Below, one piece after another: positions 1 through 8,198 of a stretch of 24,692 nt of DNA. The DNA is from JAJACP01 sp964350245 (lineage in GTDB: Bacteria > Chlamydiota > Chlamydiia > Chlamydiales > JAAKFR01), in NCBI GenBank assembly GCA_964350245.1, contig CAYGJC010000024.1:1-24692 (forward strand), in the 5' to 3' direction. The notes under the pieces are model-generated. The model saw only the letters and a list, made by a program, of their open reading frames with translations, was not told the DNA's origin and ran no database searches. How positions within the stretch are numbered: position 1 is the first letter of the stretch; each line of letters begins with the position of its first letter. A program made the position numbers and the translations under genes.

Positions 1-55
1 GCGGATAAAAAATGAGGAATGGAAGTGAATTTACAGAAAAATCGTTGCTTTATCG

Positions 56-796
56 ATGAGACTTCTCTCTTTTACCTTACTGCTTGCCTTTCAAGCCTAC
101 TTGCCTGCTTTTTCTGTAGAAGAAAACTTTGTTTTGTTAGATGGCAGAGCAAACATGTACCTCCAAAAACTAGGCCCACATACAGATGAACGTCTCTCTC
201 CTTGCTCCACATTTAAGATTGCGTTGAGCTTGATGGGGTATGATGCCGAAATCTTAATCGACGAGCAAACCCCAATCTGGGATTTTCAAGAAGGGTATGA
301 CGATTTTTTGGAAGTATGGAAACAGCCTCAAACTCCAGCATCTTGGATGAAAAACTCTTGTGTCTGGTATTCGCGCCTACTAGCCAGGCAGATGGGATTA
401 GAACTCTTTGAACACTACTTAAGTACCCTTGACTATGGCAATCAAGACGCCTCAGGAGGCGTCACTAACGCATGGTTGAGCTCTTCTTTGAAGATCTCTG
501 CCGAAGAGCAGGTCATCTTTATCCAAAACATGCTTTCCCATTCCAGCCATGCCATGCAGATGACCAAAGAACTCTTGTTTCTTGAAGAAGAAGCCAGCGG
601 ATGGAAGCTATTCGGCAAAACGGGATGGGGCCGGAGCGGTGACAGAGAAATCGGCTGGTTTGTCGGCTGGATCGAAAAAGAAGAAGCTTTTTTCCCTTTT
701 GCTTACCACATTCGTGCAGGCAGCATCGATCTTGCACAAAGAATCCCCAGAGTCAAACAGCTATTGAAGGAATCAACGATCATGGAGAACTCTTGA
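56..796 (+). CDS. bla: Class D (OXA-type) beta-lactamase, exported
   Basis: Serine beta-lactamase expected to hydrolyse penicillins in the periplasm. The 246-aa length fits class D. All class D signatures are visible in order: STFK (residues 51-54, nucleophile Ser51 and Lys54, which is carbamylated in known members), SCV (101-103), YGN (127-129), the WLSSSLKIS segment (140-148) whose Trp normally protects the carbamate, and KTG (188-190). Residues 1-20 form a signal peptide (MRLLSFTLLLAFQAYLPAFS). ATG at 56 is the start that yields the signal peptide; no clear Shine-Dalgarno is seen and only 55 bases lie upstream. The next gene overlaps the stop by one base, so the two are probably co-translated. 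With every active-site motif present, a working enzyme is likely. BlaR-type sensor proteins share this fold, but no such partner domain is present here. Confidence 0.92.
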   Translation: MRLLSFTLLLAFQAYLPAFSVEENFVLLDGRANMYLQKLGPHTDERLSPCSTFKIALSLMGYDAEILIDEQTPIWDFQEGYDDFLEVWKQPQTPASWMKNSCVWYSRLLARQMGLELFEHYLSTLDYGNQDASGGVTNAWLSSSLKISAEEQVIFIQNMLSHSSHAMQMTKELLFLEEEASGWKLFGKTGWGRSGDREIGWFVGWIEKEEAFFPFAYHIRAGSIDLAQRIPRVKQLLKESTIMENS

Positions 797-1320
797 TGGC
801 ACGCCCCAAAATCTCTGTCTACATGGCTACCAGCATCGATGGCTATATCGCACGTGAAGATGGCTCTCTTGATTGGCTTGATCGAGTGGGTGATCCAGAT
901 GAAGATTATGGATTTCAAGAACTTCTAGACAGCATCGATGGCGTGATTCTAGGACGCCATACCTATGAAGTCGCAGCCGGCGTTCCTGACTGGCCCTACA
1001 AGGGAAAGAGAATCATCGTTCTGAGCAAAAGTCTAGAAACAGTTCGAGAGGAAGCTGAGCTCTATCAGGGAGACTTGGCCGAGCTTGTTGCAAAATTGCA
1101 CTCGGAGGGGATTCAGCATGTGTGGGTCGACGGTGGGGTCACAATCTCACACTTCCTCGATTTGGGACTAGTCGACACCCTGACTCTATCGGTGATTCCT
1201 GTGATCCTTGGATCAGGAATCCCACTTTTTAACACCAAAGAACTCCCCTGCCGCTTCGTTTCTTCCCAAGCGTACCCAAGTGGACTCGTACAGCTCAACT
1301 ATGCCATGAACCAACCCTAG
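796..1320 (+). CDS. RibD C-terminal / dihydrofolate-reductase-fold family protein
   Basis: 174-aa cytoplasmic protein of the RibD_C/DHFR-like reductase family (YwjB/YyaP type), expected to bind NADPH; the substrate is unknown. Seen: the N-terminal strand and loop SVYMATSIDGYIA, the central VILGRHTYE segment, the VWVDGG nucleotide-binding turn and the late SVIPVILGSGIPLF segment, all in family order. ATG at 796 overlaps the beta-lactamase stop (TGATG) and has GGAGA about 8 bases upstream; an in-frame TTG at 793 is less likely. The overlap implies one operon with the beta-lactamase. Antifolate or drug modification is possible but nothing in the sequence proves it. The TAG stop shares the palindrome CTAG with the TAG of the convergent minus-strand gene. 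Confidence 0.85.
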   Translation: MARPKISVYMATSIDGYIAREDGSLDWLDRVGDPDEDYGFQELLDSIDGVILGRHTYEVAAGVPDWPYKGKRIIVLSKSLETVREEAELYQGDLAELVAKLHSEGIQHVWVDGGVTISHFLDLGLVDTLTLSVIPVILGSGIPLFNTKELPCRFVSSQAYPSGLVQLNYAMNQP

Positions 1321-2884
1321 TCTACTGAGGGATCGCCAAGGCGATCAAACTTAGGGATGTCTAGGCCAGTAGCAATTTCCGCCATAGGTCCTTTACCACC
1401 GTATGCTTCAAGCTGGACAGAAACACCATGTTCTTTCATCTCGGCCTGGCAAGCCAAAGCGGCTTGTTGAAATCCCCACTGCAAGTTTGCTGTTTTATTG
1501 CCAAAAACACCTCCCCCAACCGCAGCAGCGTGCAAGACCACCGGCATCCCCTTATCCTGGGCAAGCTTAATGCCATGACGGAATAGGGCTAGATAATTGG
1601 CGAGCGCCGCATATTTTTGTAACTCATCCGAAGAAACTGTTAGATTAAAAGCATATCGCATCGCTATCGCTGGCGCGGCCTGCAACATAATGTAAACAGG
1701 GCGGTCTCCACCCCACTCAGAACGTAAGCTTGAGTAGCAGACATATTCTGCACACCCGTAGTTGGCTTTAAACTGATCCCTTAGCCAAGCAATATTAGTA
1801 TTGTTCGGACGCAGATAGCCGTGCTCAATTGGAGAACCGGGTGTATAAGTTGTTGTGCCCTCATCAATTAAGACTTTTTCTAGCATATTAAAGCCTGAAT
1901 GAGTCAAAAACGCTGTCACCAGCTCAAACGCGTCTGGGTTTGTTCTCTGAGCCAAGGGCCCTTGTGTGTTATCCCCATCTGAGGCAGTCATCGCCTTACC
2001 AATTTCCGGAGTAACGGGTCTGGGAGCTTCGGCTGCATTATATTGGCTAGCCACCTGATAGACATGAACGCGCTTTGCATCCCTGGATGAACTAGGAATA
2101 TCCTTCTGCACTCCTGTGGTTGCTGAGAGGTGAAATAGAGACTTTTCCAACGTTCCGGACAAAGACGCCATACTCTCTTCAGTAGGAAGAAACCCTGAAG
2201 TAGGAAAGGCCACTTCAGAGCCCAGCATCGTCATCGCTCTCCTAAAGGCCATTTTTCCTTGTTCTGGGTTTTTGAGCCGAATACAATCACTGTTGCAGTT
2301 TAACCTTAGATACGCGTAGACATCAAATCGCGTAGAACCGGCAGCTCCCCCTCCACTAACAGCAGCATCAGGGTCTCTCAAGGCTGTTGTTGTNNNNNNN
2401 NNNNNNNNNNNNNNNNNNNNNNNNNNNNNNNNNNNNNNNNNNNNNNNNNNNNNNNNNNNNNNNNNNNNNNNNNNNNNNNNNNNNNNNNNNNNNCGGCAGC
2501 TCCCCCTCCACTAACAGCAGCATCAGGGTCTCTCAAGGCTGTTGTTGTAGTTGTAGTCGTGGATGCCGTTGCAGCCGTGGCTGTTGTTGTAGGTGTTGTA
2601 GGTGCAGCTCCACTTCTTGTTATGCTAGGACGGCGGGCTAGACAGGCTTTTCCAACCAAGACTAGAGAAGAAAGCACAGTCAAAGCAGCCCCTCCAGCTA
2701 AAGCGCCTACGAAACCTGGCGTCCCTACAGACCCAAGCAGACCGGCTCCACCCATACCAGCCAAAACAATTCCGGCAATAAGAGCGATTGAAGTGGCTAC
2801 AAGCATGCACTTAGAAGTGGTACTTGCTTCCCTTTGACAAGAACCTGCAGGTAAATGAGAAGTTAAGGATATTGAATCTGGCAT
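1317..2884 (-). CDS. Inc-like membrane protein with macrodomain-like C-terminal region (broken by assembly gap)
   Basis: One gene split by the 100-N gap. Start ATG at 2884 has AGAGG five bases upstream. The first part (130 aa before the gap) has a Cys-containing N-terminus, two closely spaced hydrophobic helices (about residues 27-48 and 58-82) around the turn GTPGF (54-58), then a Thr/Ala-rich linker. This bilobed hydrophobic segment is the hallmark of chlamydial inclusion-membrane (Inc) proteins. If the 55-bp duplicate flanking the gap is collapsed, the frame continues and gives about 470 aa. The C-terminal region alternates strands and helices: VYIMLQAAP (about 345-353), VGGGVFGN (404-411), SVQLEAYGG (437-445). 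The Gly-rich loop recalls loop 2 of macrodomains and the MavL/DUF4804 group; that assignment is my inference. A role as a secreted inclusion-membrane effector is also inferred. The true length depends on what the gap hides. Confidence 0.72.
2339..2548. repeat. 55-bp direct repeat flanking the gap (2339-2393 and 2494-2548)
   Basis: The 55 bases before the N run and the 55 bases after it are identical (from CGGCAGCTCC to GCTGTTGTTGT; they encode ALRDPDAAVSGGGAA on the minus strand). The 55-base length and placement against both gap edges fit a shared k-mer at two contig ends. Collapsing the copies restores one reading frame. A real tandem repeat hidden in the gap cannot be excluded. Confidence 0.9.
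2394..2493. other. Assembly gap of 100 N
   Basis: A run of exactly 100 N, the usual placeholder for a gap of unknown size, inside the coding region of the Inc-like gene. As written it shifts the frame and splits the gene into two apparent ORFs. Confidence 0.99.
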
Positions 2885-2917
2885 AAAAACCTCTTTGATT
2901 TCTGTTAATATAAAGAA

Positions 2918-2929
2918 AATGTTAACATT
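2918..2929. promoter_or_regulatory. Perfect 12-bp palindrome AATGTTAACATT upstream of the Inc-like gene
   Basis: A perfect palindrome centred about 40 bases upstream of the minus-strand start at 2884. Its core TGTTAACA recurs at a similar distance (about 44 bases) upstream of the related Inc-like gene starting at 20402. It could be a shared operator, but the core is short and AT-rich. Confidence 0.3.
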
Positions 2930-2971
2930 AATACTCATAAGCAACAACCCGTAGATTATTTTTTAATCAAA

Positions 2972-3000
2972 TTGACAGTCGGAGAGAAACTTGCTAGCCT
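2972..3000 (+). promoter_or_regulatory. Candidate sigma70/sigma66-type promoter for the hydrolase gene
   Basis: TTGACA (2972-2977) is a perfect -35 hexamer; 17 bases later TAGCCT (2995-3000) is a weak -10 (3 of 6). It lies 28 bases before the ATG at 3028. Confidence 0.4.
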
Positions 3001-3027
3001 GCCCTCTCACCAAACAAACTAGTTGTC

Positions 3028-4461
3028 ATGTTTATTTTAGCCCAACGGGAAGATGAGAAGCGGATCGCCTACTTTGATGCCTCCGGAAATAAATACCTGG
3101 CCGAGGGAGGCTGTCTCGCCTGGCGTCTTAACAATCCCGGACTTGTTCCTAGCAGAAGCCCTATAGCCAAAAAAAGTGGCTCTATCGGTTCGTTTAAAGA
3201 ATACGCGATCTTCCCCTCTCCGGAAAAAGGAAGAGAGGCACTTGAACAGTGGCTCCGCCTAAAAAAGTTCGCCAACAGAACTCTACGAGCCCTCGGTAAA
3301 CACTATCAGCCAAATGATCCTGAAGCATTTGTTGAAAAACTACACGCTTTGGGAAACTTGCCTAAAAATCAAAAGCTTCAAACCTTTTCTGCAGCGGATT
3401 TTGCCCTCCTCATAAGAGCAATCGAGAAGCAATGCGACTTTACCGAACAAGGGGATGAAACATTCTCTCTTCTTCCACGTATCGTAGGGAAAATAGACAA
3501 TGGCCCCGGAAAGAAAAAAGACTACTTGATTAGTGGAGGCAAGCTTCTCTCTAAAAGAAAAGCGATGGAATGGATTCAGTCATTTCGTCTCGATGCCTCC
3601 GTTGTACACGGGCCTAAGGGAAAAATCTATCTCCGCTCCAGACGCCCCGTTCTCCACATCAAAAAGCCGTTAAAACGGCTCCCAAAGCAGACGCGTGTCA
3701 CCACCCTCGCTCGTGTGGTCGGTCACAAAAAAGAGGGGCAAACGATTTGGGGCTTTATCAACGGGATCTACAACACCAAAGAAAGAGCGCTCCGATCGGC
3801 AAAAATAATCGCGGAGGCAGCTAGAGGTGAAGCTGTTCACTCTCTACCCAATGACACTCAATCGGGAATCGATTTACTCACAGTCTTAGTCCAAAAAAGT
3901 GCTGTGGATACTCCTGTGATTCATCTGGCCACGCATTTTTTTCGCCACCTAATCGCCCTGGCCGATAAACTCAGACCTGTGGTGATTTTTGCCCACAGTC
4001 AAGGAGCAATTATTTGTGAGCGTGCTCTTAAATATCTTTCGGAACCTGAAAGAGCCCAATTAAGAATTTTCTCTTTTGGAGGAGGCTCGTTCATCGCTCC
4101 AGGACAAAGTCATCCTGATTCACACAACTATGCAAGCGCCGCTGATCCCATCTGCCGCCTGGGATCACCCAAACTTCAACTTCTCGCTTTGGAAAAATAT
4201 AACGCTCAGAAAAAAGGAATTGGACACCAAGAGATGATCTATGATCTGGCTAGGCGTGATGCTCTTCTGAAGATTGATTCACTAAACCCTAGAGTGATTG
4301 AAAACTACACTCAAAAAAGATGCCGCTATTACGAGAAGGAGTTGGCTAAAATCAGCAATGTAACGATACTCGATCCCGATCCCGGCTATCCTTTTCAGCA
4401 CGCATTTGAAAGCAAGTGCTACCAAATGATTGTACAAAACCTTGTTAAAAAATACTCCTAA
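3028..4461 (+). CDS. Two-module protein: NNPG module plus DUF687-like serine hydrolase
   Basis: 477 aa, no signal peptide seen. Residues about 28-80 contain LAWRLNNPGLV and IFPSPEKGREALEQWL, the pattern of the NNPG module found in phage virion/lytic-type proteins. Residues about 166-206 (a GGKLLS..A...I segment ending GKIYLRSR) resemble a short DUF3892-like unit. The C-terminal half is an alpha/beta-hydrolase-like domain: strand VVIFAHSQGAIIC with AHSQG at 322-326 (nucleophile Ser324), GGGSF (351-355), NYASAADPI (Asp373) and GIGHQ (His400) as a plausible triad. The INGIYNT segment (244-250) and the overall layout recall chlamydial DUF687. No clear Shine-Dalgarno precedes the ATG. The ABC exporter begins 9 bases after the stop. 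An esterase or lipase effector is the best guess; the substrate is unknown. Confidence 0.7.
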   Translation: MFILAQREDEKRIAYFDASGNKYLAEGGCLAWRLNNPGLVPSRSPIAKKSGSIGSFKEYAIFPSPEKGREALEQWLRLKKFANRTLRALGKHYQPNDPEAFVEKLHALGNLPKNQKLQTFSAADFALLIRAIEKQCDFTEQGDETFSLLPRIVGKIDNGPGKKKDYLISGGKLLSKRKAMEWIQSFRLDASVVHGPKGKIYLRSRRPVLHIKKPLKRLPKQTRVTTLARVVGHKKEGQTIWGFINGIYNTKERALRSAKIIAEAARGEAVHSLPNDTQSGIDLLTVLVQKSAVDTPVIHLATHFFRHLIALADKLRPVVIFAHSQGAIICERALKYLSEPERAQLRIFSFGGGSFIAPGQSHPDSHNYASAADPICRLGSPKLQLLALEKYNAQKKGIGHQEMIYDLARRDALLKIDSLNPRVIENYTQKRCRYYEKELAKISNVTILDPDPGYPFQHAFESKCYQMIVQNLVKKYS

Positions 4462-4470
4462 GAGGCTTTA

Positions 4471-6240
4471 GTGGTTTCATATCGTCAGCTCATCGGCTTT
4501 GTTTGGCACTTCATGCGACAGCAAAAAGGAGTCTTTGCTCTCATCCTTTTCCTGGATGCGTTTGCCTGGCCCTTAGATGTTTTAGTGTGGCCCTATATCT
4601 TGCACGTGATTGTTGACATCTTTACTCAGTATGAAGGGGATCGAATGGCTGCTTGGGAGTCATTGAAAGCGCCGATTGTGGGAGGACTCTGCTTGGTCTT
4701 TTTTGTCGAAGCGTCCTCGCGTGCGATGGGCTTTTTGATGGCAAAGGCTTTGCCTACACTACAAGCTGGCCTGCGCATGCGACTCTTTGACCATATCCAA
4801 CACCACTCTCCACACTATTTTAACGAACGTTTTGCCGGAAATCTGGCAAATAAGATCACGGATATGACCACACAAGTGGAGTCGATCATTCAGCAGCTCT
4901 ACTTCCCTCTGATTCCAGCCTTAACAGCCTCCCTATTGGGCGCAGCTTTTCTATGGTTTGTCCACCCTCTTTTTTCGTGGCTCTTGCTTGCCTGGAGCTT
5001 GATTCATGTGACCGTTTGCCTTTTATTTACGCGCACATGCGACCTTTATGAACACCGCCATGGAGAGGCACGTAGCACGCTGCTTGGAAAGATTGTCGAT
5101 AGTCTCACTAATAACTTTGCAGTCAATCTATTCTATCGCTTTAAGCATGAAAAAAAAGCGATCGCCCCCTTCCAACAGGATGAAATAGACACCAACGTAC
5201 GAGCCAAACGCTATGTCGAAAAAATGCGCTTTGTCACCTCTCTGTTTTATATTTTGGGAATTGTTTTTGCGCTTCTCGGCTCCCTGATCTACTTGTGGCT
5301 CCACGATCAAATCTCAACCGGTCAGGCCGTGCAGGTTTTTACCACAACATGGAGCATCGGGGGCATTATGTGGATGGTAGGAAGCTCTCTTCCCATTCTA
5401 TTTCAGTCTTTCGGAACCGCTAAGCAGGCCTATTCTGTGATGCAAGATCCTCAGGATTTAGGGGATAACCCGGACGCCAAGGAATTGAATGTCTCATCAG
5501 GAAAAATTGCCTTCGAAGGAGTGAGTTTCCACTACGGAGACAAAAAGCTCTTTACCAACAAGCATGTTCAGATCCAGGGGGGAGAAAAGGTGGGTCTTGT
5601 CGGCTTCACTGGAGCTGGAAAGTCCACTTTTGTCAATCTCATTTTGCGCTTCTTTCCTCTCCATGAGGGTAAAATCCTCATTGATGGGCAAGATATTGCA
5701 GGTGCAGCATTAAAATCGTTGCGACGTCAGATTGCCTTGATTCCTCAGGATCCTGTTCTTTTTCACCGCACTTTGTGGGAGAATATCTCCTATTCAAAAC
5801 CTGAAGCCTCAGAAGCAGAAATCATCCGTGCCGCTCAGCAAGCGCATTGTGATGCCTTCATTCAAAGCACGCCTGGCGGCTACGAGGCAAAAGTGGGAGA
5901 GAGAGGAACCAAGCTTTCTGGAGGAGAAAAACAGAGAATTGCCATTGCACGTGCCATTTTAATGGATGCTCCTATTCTCATTTTGGATGAGGCAACCTCC
6001 TCTCTTGATTCTGTCACAGAAAAATATATCCAAGATAGTTTGGAGACGCTTATGCAGAACCGTACAACCATTGTGATCGCCCATCGCCTCTCGACTCTAT
6101 CACGTATGGACCGTATTTTGGTTTTTGATCAGGGAAAAATCGTAGAAGAGGGAACGCACTCCTCTCTCATGCATAAAAACGGCCTCTACACTCGTATGTG
6201 GAATATGCAAGTGGGTGGTTTCTTACCTCAAAATACCTAA
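4471..6240 (+). CDS. ABC exporter, fused permease and ATPase (MsbA/ABCB type)
   Basis: 589-aa half-transporter that would work as a homodimer in the inner membrane, driving export with ATP. The first about 320 residues hold the membrane domain with hydrophobic segments near 20-50, 65-90, 145-185 and 255-310. The nucleotide-binding domain shows Walker A GFTGAGKST (378-386), Q-loop PQDPVLF (425-431), signature LSGGEKQ (482-488), Walker B ILILDEATS (502-510) and switch His538 in VIAHRLST. Start is GTG at 4471, with AGAGG at 4461-4465, five bases upstream. It follows the two-module hydrolase by 9 bases and is probably co-transcribed. Lipid, peptide or drug export are all possible; the sequence does not choose. 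Confidence 0.92.
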   Translation: MVSYRQLIGFVWHFMRQQKGVFALILFLDAFAWPLDVLVWPYILHVIVDIFTQYEGDRMAAWESLKAPIVGGLCLVFFVEASSRAMGFLMAKALPTLQAGLRMRLFDHIQHHSPHYFNERFAGNLANKITDMTTQVESIIQQLYFPLIPALTASLLGAAFLWFVHPLFSWLLLAWSLIHVTVCLLFTRTCDLYEHRHGEARSTLLGKIVDSLTNNFAVNLFYRFKHEKKAIAPFQQDEIDTNVRAKRYVEKMRFVTSLFYILGIVFALLGSLIYLWLHDQISTGQAVQVFTTTWSIGGIMWMVGSSLPILFQSFGTAKQAYSVMQDPQDLGDNPDAKELNVSSGKIAFEGVSFHYGDKKLFTNKHVQIQGGEKVGLVGFTGAGKSTFVNLILRFFPLHEGKILIDGQDIAGAALKSLRRQIALIPQDPVLFHRTLWENISYSKPEASEAEIIRAAQQAHCDAFIQSTPGGYEAKVGERGTKLSGGEKQRIAIARAILMDAPILILDEATSSLDSVTEKYIQDSLETLMQNRTTIVIAHRLSTLSRMDRILVFDQGKIVEEGTHSSLMHKNGLYTRMWNMQVGGFLPQNT

Positions 6241-6260
6241 GAGAACTGAAATTTCACTCC

Positions 6261-6857
6261 TTAAAAAGAACGGCCTAAACCCAAGCCAATGGAAAAGCCA
6301 CTGACATCTGCATCATAACACTCAACGACTTTGTGGCAGTGATTTTTAAACCCGGCTTTCATGGCGGTGTAGTCAATAAACCCATCAATGAAGTAACGAT
6401 TGCGCAACTTGTAAAGGAAGCCCCCTTTAAAAACACCACCGAATCCCCAGTTGCTCCGATCGCGTATTACATAGGGCGAATCATCCCGCGTATGAATGTA
6501 GTTGAGGCCTAGCCCAACCCCCAAATAGGGGCGAAAGCGGCATGCACAAAAGTGATACTTCAACCCCAGACTGAAGGGTACCATATCCAGCGTAGTCCCA
6601 TAATCTCCTCCAATACAGTGCCCTGTGCTGCGAAGGTAGCCAACTGAAAACCAACTGTAAATGTCGCAATAGGTTTCTGCAGAGACCTCTAAGCTACATA
6701 GGGCTCCCCCTCCGTAGATCTCACGAAACTTTGCGCCTGTTGGACAGAAGTAGGCAACCCTGCCCTCTACACTGACATCTCGCGCGCACGCTTGAGACGC
6801 AAAGAAGAAAAACATAAAGAGTAATAGAGTAAATCTGTATGTAGACGTTAAATTCAT
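6261..6857 (-). CDS. Small cysteine-rich outer-membrane beta-barrel protein
   Basis: 198 aa. A hydrophobic signal peptide ends near ASQACA, followed by alternating aromatic/Gly strands (VEGRVAYFCP, FSVGYLRSTG, FSLGLKYHF, YLGVGLGLNYIHT, FSIGLGLGRSF) of an OmpA/Opa-size barrel. The last residue is Phe, the usual outer-membrane assembly signal. About eight Cys remain in the mature part, as expected for chlamydial envelopes cross-linked by disulfides. The ATG at 6857 was chosen over an upstream start because it opens a clean signal peptide; it lies one base after the stop of the propeller gene (TAGCATG), with GGTGGGGG upstream inside that gene, so the two are coupled. Confidence 0.72.
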   Translation of the reverse strand: MNLTSTYRFTLLLFMFFFFASQACARDVSVEGRVAYFCPTGAKFREIYGGGALCSLEVSAETYCDIYSWFSVGYLRSTGHCIGGDYGTTLDMVPFSLGLKYHFCACRFRPYLGVGLGLNYIHTRDDSPYVIRDRSNWGFGGVFKGGFLYKLRNRYFIDGFIDYTAMKAGFKNHCHKVVECYDADVSGFSIGLGLGRSF

Positions 6858-6858
6858 G

Positions 6859-8091
6859 CTAGCCCCCACCTGCCGTGATTGTAACGCTTCTTGAATAAAT
6901 GACAATGCCTCCTGCGTTCAATGCTTCCACGGTGTAGGTACTGGTTTGACCCGCTCGTTGGTTATGATCCTCAAAGGTAAACGGTCCTGCCATTGGAAGC
7001 ACGCCAATGAGAACTCCATTTCTATAGATTTGATAGCCTCCAAAAGCGAAAACATTTTCCCAAGAAATGACATTCACGTAGTCTGTTTGTGTCAAAAAGA
7101 CACATTTTTCCGAATCACCTGAAACAGGGAAGTCAGAAGGTGTAATCGCGATTCCGGCAGGACCATCACCAATGGGAATTGTGTCGATATTTGTATTGGT
7201 ACTAATGTCGATCACACTGACAGATGCTGCAAGTCCGCCGTTGGTCACGTAGGCAAATTTGCCATCAGGGGTAATAGCGATCCCAAACGGCGCATCGACC
7301 ACGGGTATTGTTGCTATAATTGTACGTGTCGCTGTATCAATTACCTCTACGGTATCGGTTCCTTGACCTGCTACATAAGCAAATTTTCCGTCGGGAGTGA
7401 AGGCTATGCTATTTGGATTAGCGACCACAATGGGAGCGCCTACGACTGTATTGGTTGCAAGTTCAATTACAACTACGGAATTACCCAGATTGTTGGCTAC
7501 ATAAGCATATTGGCCATCCGGACTAATCGCGATCCCAAAAGGTCCATCTCCCACCGGTATGGGAGCCCCTACAACTGTATTAGTGGACGTATCGATTACA
7601 ACTACAGAATCGCCAGAAAAGTTTGTCGCATAGACAAACTGAGCGTCCGGAGTGACAGCGAGGGAAAAAGCACTGCCTCCAATTGAAAATGTAGGGCCTA
7701 CTGCATTTGTGGCAAGGGTAATTACACTCACTGTTCCGTCGCTCACATTTCCTGTATAGGCAAACTGTCCGTCCGGTGTGATCACGATTCCATAGTTACC
7801 ATCCCCCACCGGGAAGGTGGTGGCAACAGTATTTGTAGCCGTGTCGATCACGCTGACAGTGTCGCTTCCGGGATTGGTGATATAGGCAAATTTGCCATCC
7901 GGTGTGATCGCCACACCCGAAGGGGCAGTCCCTACTGAAATCGGCCCGCCGATTACGGTGTTTGTAACAGTGTCAATAGCACTGACTGTCCCATCGAATT
8001 GATTATCTGCATAAGCGGTATAGGCTTCCGCTTTTTCGATCATAAGACAGGCTAGGCAGAAGAAAAAGAGACTCAGCCTACGGTACTGCAT
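6859..8091 (-). CDS. Exported seven-bladed YVTN beta-propeller with Fn3-like C-terminal domain
   Basis: 410 aa with signal peptide (cleavage near KAEA, about residue 23). Six copies of a motif like GIAITPDGKFAYVTN followed by S-V-V-V-I-D occur at about 43-residue spacing, and the N-terminal strand (AYADNQFDGTVSAID) pairs with a last partial repeat, giving seven blades of the YVTN/surface-layer family. Residues about 325-410 look like an Fn3-type sandwich (ISWEN, YQIYRNGVLIG, TYTVEALNAGG). ATG at 8091 has a perfect AGGAGG (8097-8102) five bases upstream. Location is periplasmic or surface; a binding or adhesion role is inferred. The repeated blades make the DNA internally repetitive, a place where assemblies can collapse. 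Coupled to the beta-barrel gene downstream. Confidence 0.88.
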   Translation of the reverse strand: MQYRRLSLFFFCLACLMIEKAEAYTAYADNQFDGTVSAIDTVTNTVIGGPISVGTAPSGVAITPDGKFAYITNPGSDTVSVIDTATNTVATTFPVGDGNYGIVITPDGQFAYTGNVSDGTVSVITLATNAVGPTFSIGGSAFSLAVTPDAQFVYATNFSGDSVVVIDTSTNTVVGAPIPVGDGPFGIAISPDGQYAYVANNLGNSVVVIELATNTVVGAPIVVANPNSIAFTPDGKFAYVAGQGTDTVEVIDTATRTIIATIPVVDAPFGIAITPDGKFAYVTNGGLAASVSVIDISTNTNIDTIPIGDGPAGIAITPSDFPVSGDSEKCVFLTQTDYVNVISWENVFAFGGYQIYRNGVLIGVLPMAGPFTFEDHNQRAGQTSTYTVEALNAGGIVIYSRSVTITAGGG

Positions 8092-8121
8092 AAAGGCCTC
8101 CTAAATGGAATGGTGAAGAGC

Positions 8122-8150
8122 ATGCTATCGATTAAAAATAAAAACAGCAA
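8122..8150 (-). promoter_or_regulatory. Candidate promoter for the YVTN/beta-barrel operon
   Basis: On the minus strand TTGCTG (8150-8145), 17 bases, TAGCAT (8127-8122). It lies 20-30 bases ahead of the AGGAGG of the YVTN gene. Both hexamers are imperfect. Confidence 0.35.
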
Positions 8151-8198
8151 CAAATCTCCTAGACCCATATCAGCCGCGTTAGACAGAGAGCCTTTACC

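Noticed and set aside
12..59. Short ORF from ATG 12 ending at TGA 57-59
   Set aside because: Only 15 codons with no feature; the frame is closed just upstream, so it is not the end of a preceding gene.
2559..2837. Plus-strand ORF opposite the Inc-like gene
   Set aside because: It mirrors the Ala/Thr-rich minus-strand coding frame and has no ribosome site; it is an antisense shadow.
7363..7686. Plus-strand ORF opposite the propeller gene
   Set aside because: It is produced by the regular repeats of the propeller gene on the other strand.
6859..8091. Repeated units as a possible CRISPR or minisatellite
   Set aside because: The repeats are about 129 bp, diverged, in frame and explained by beta-propeller blades.
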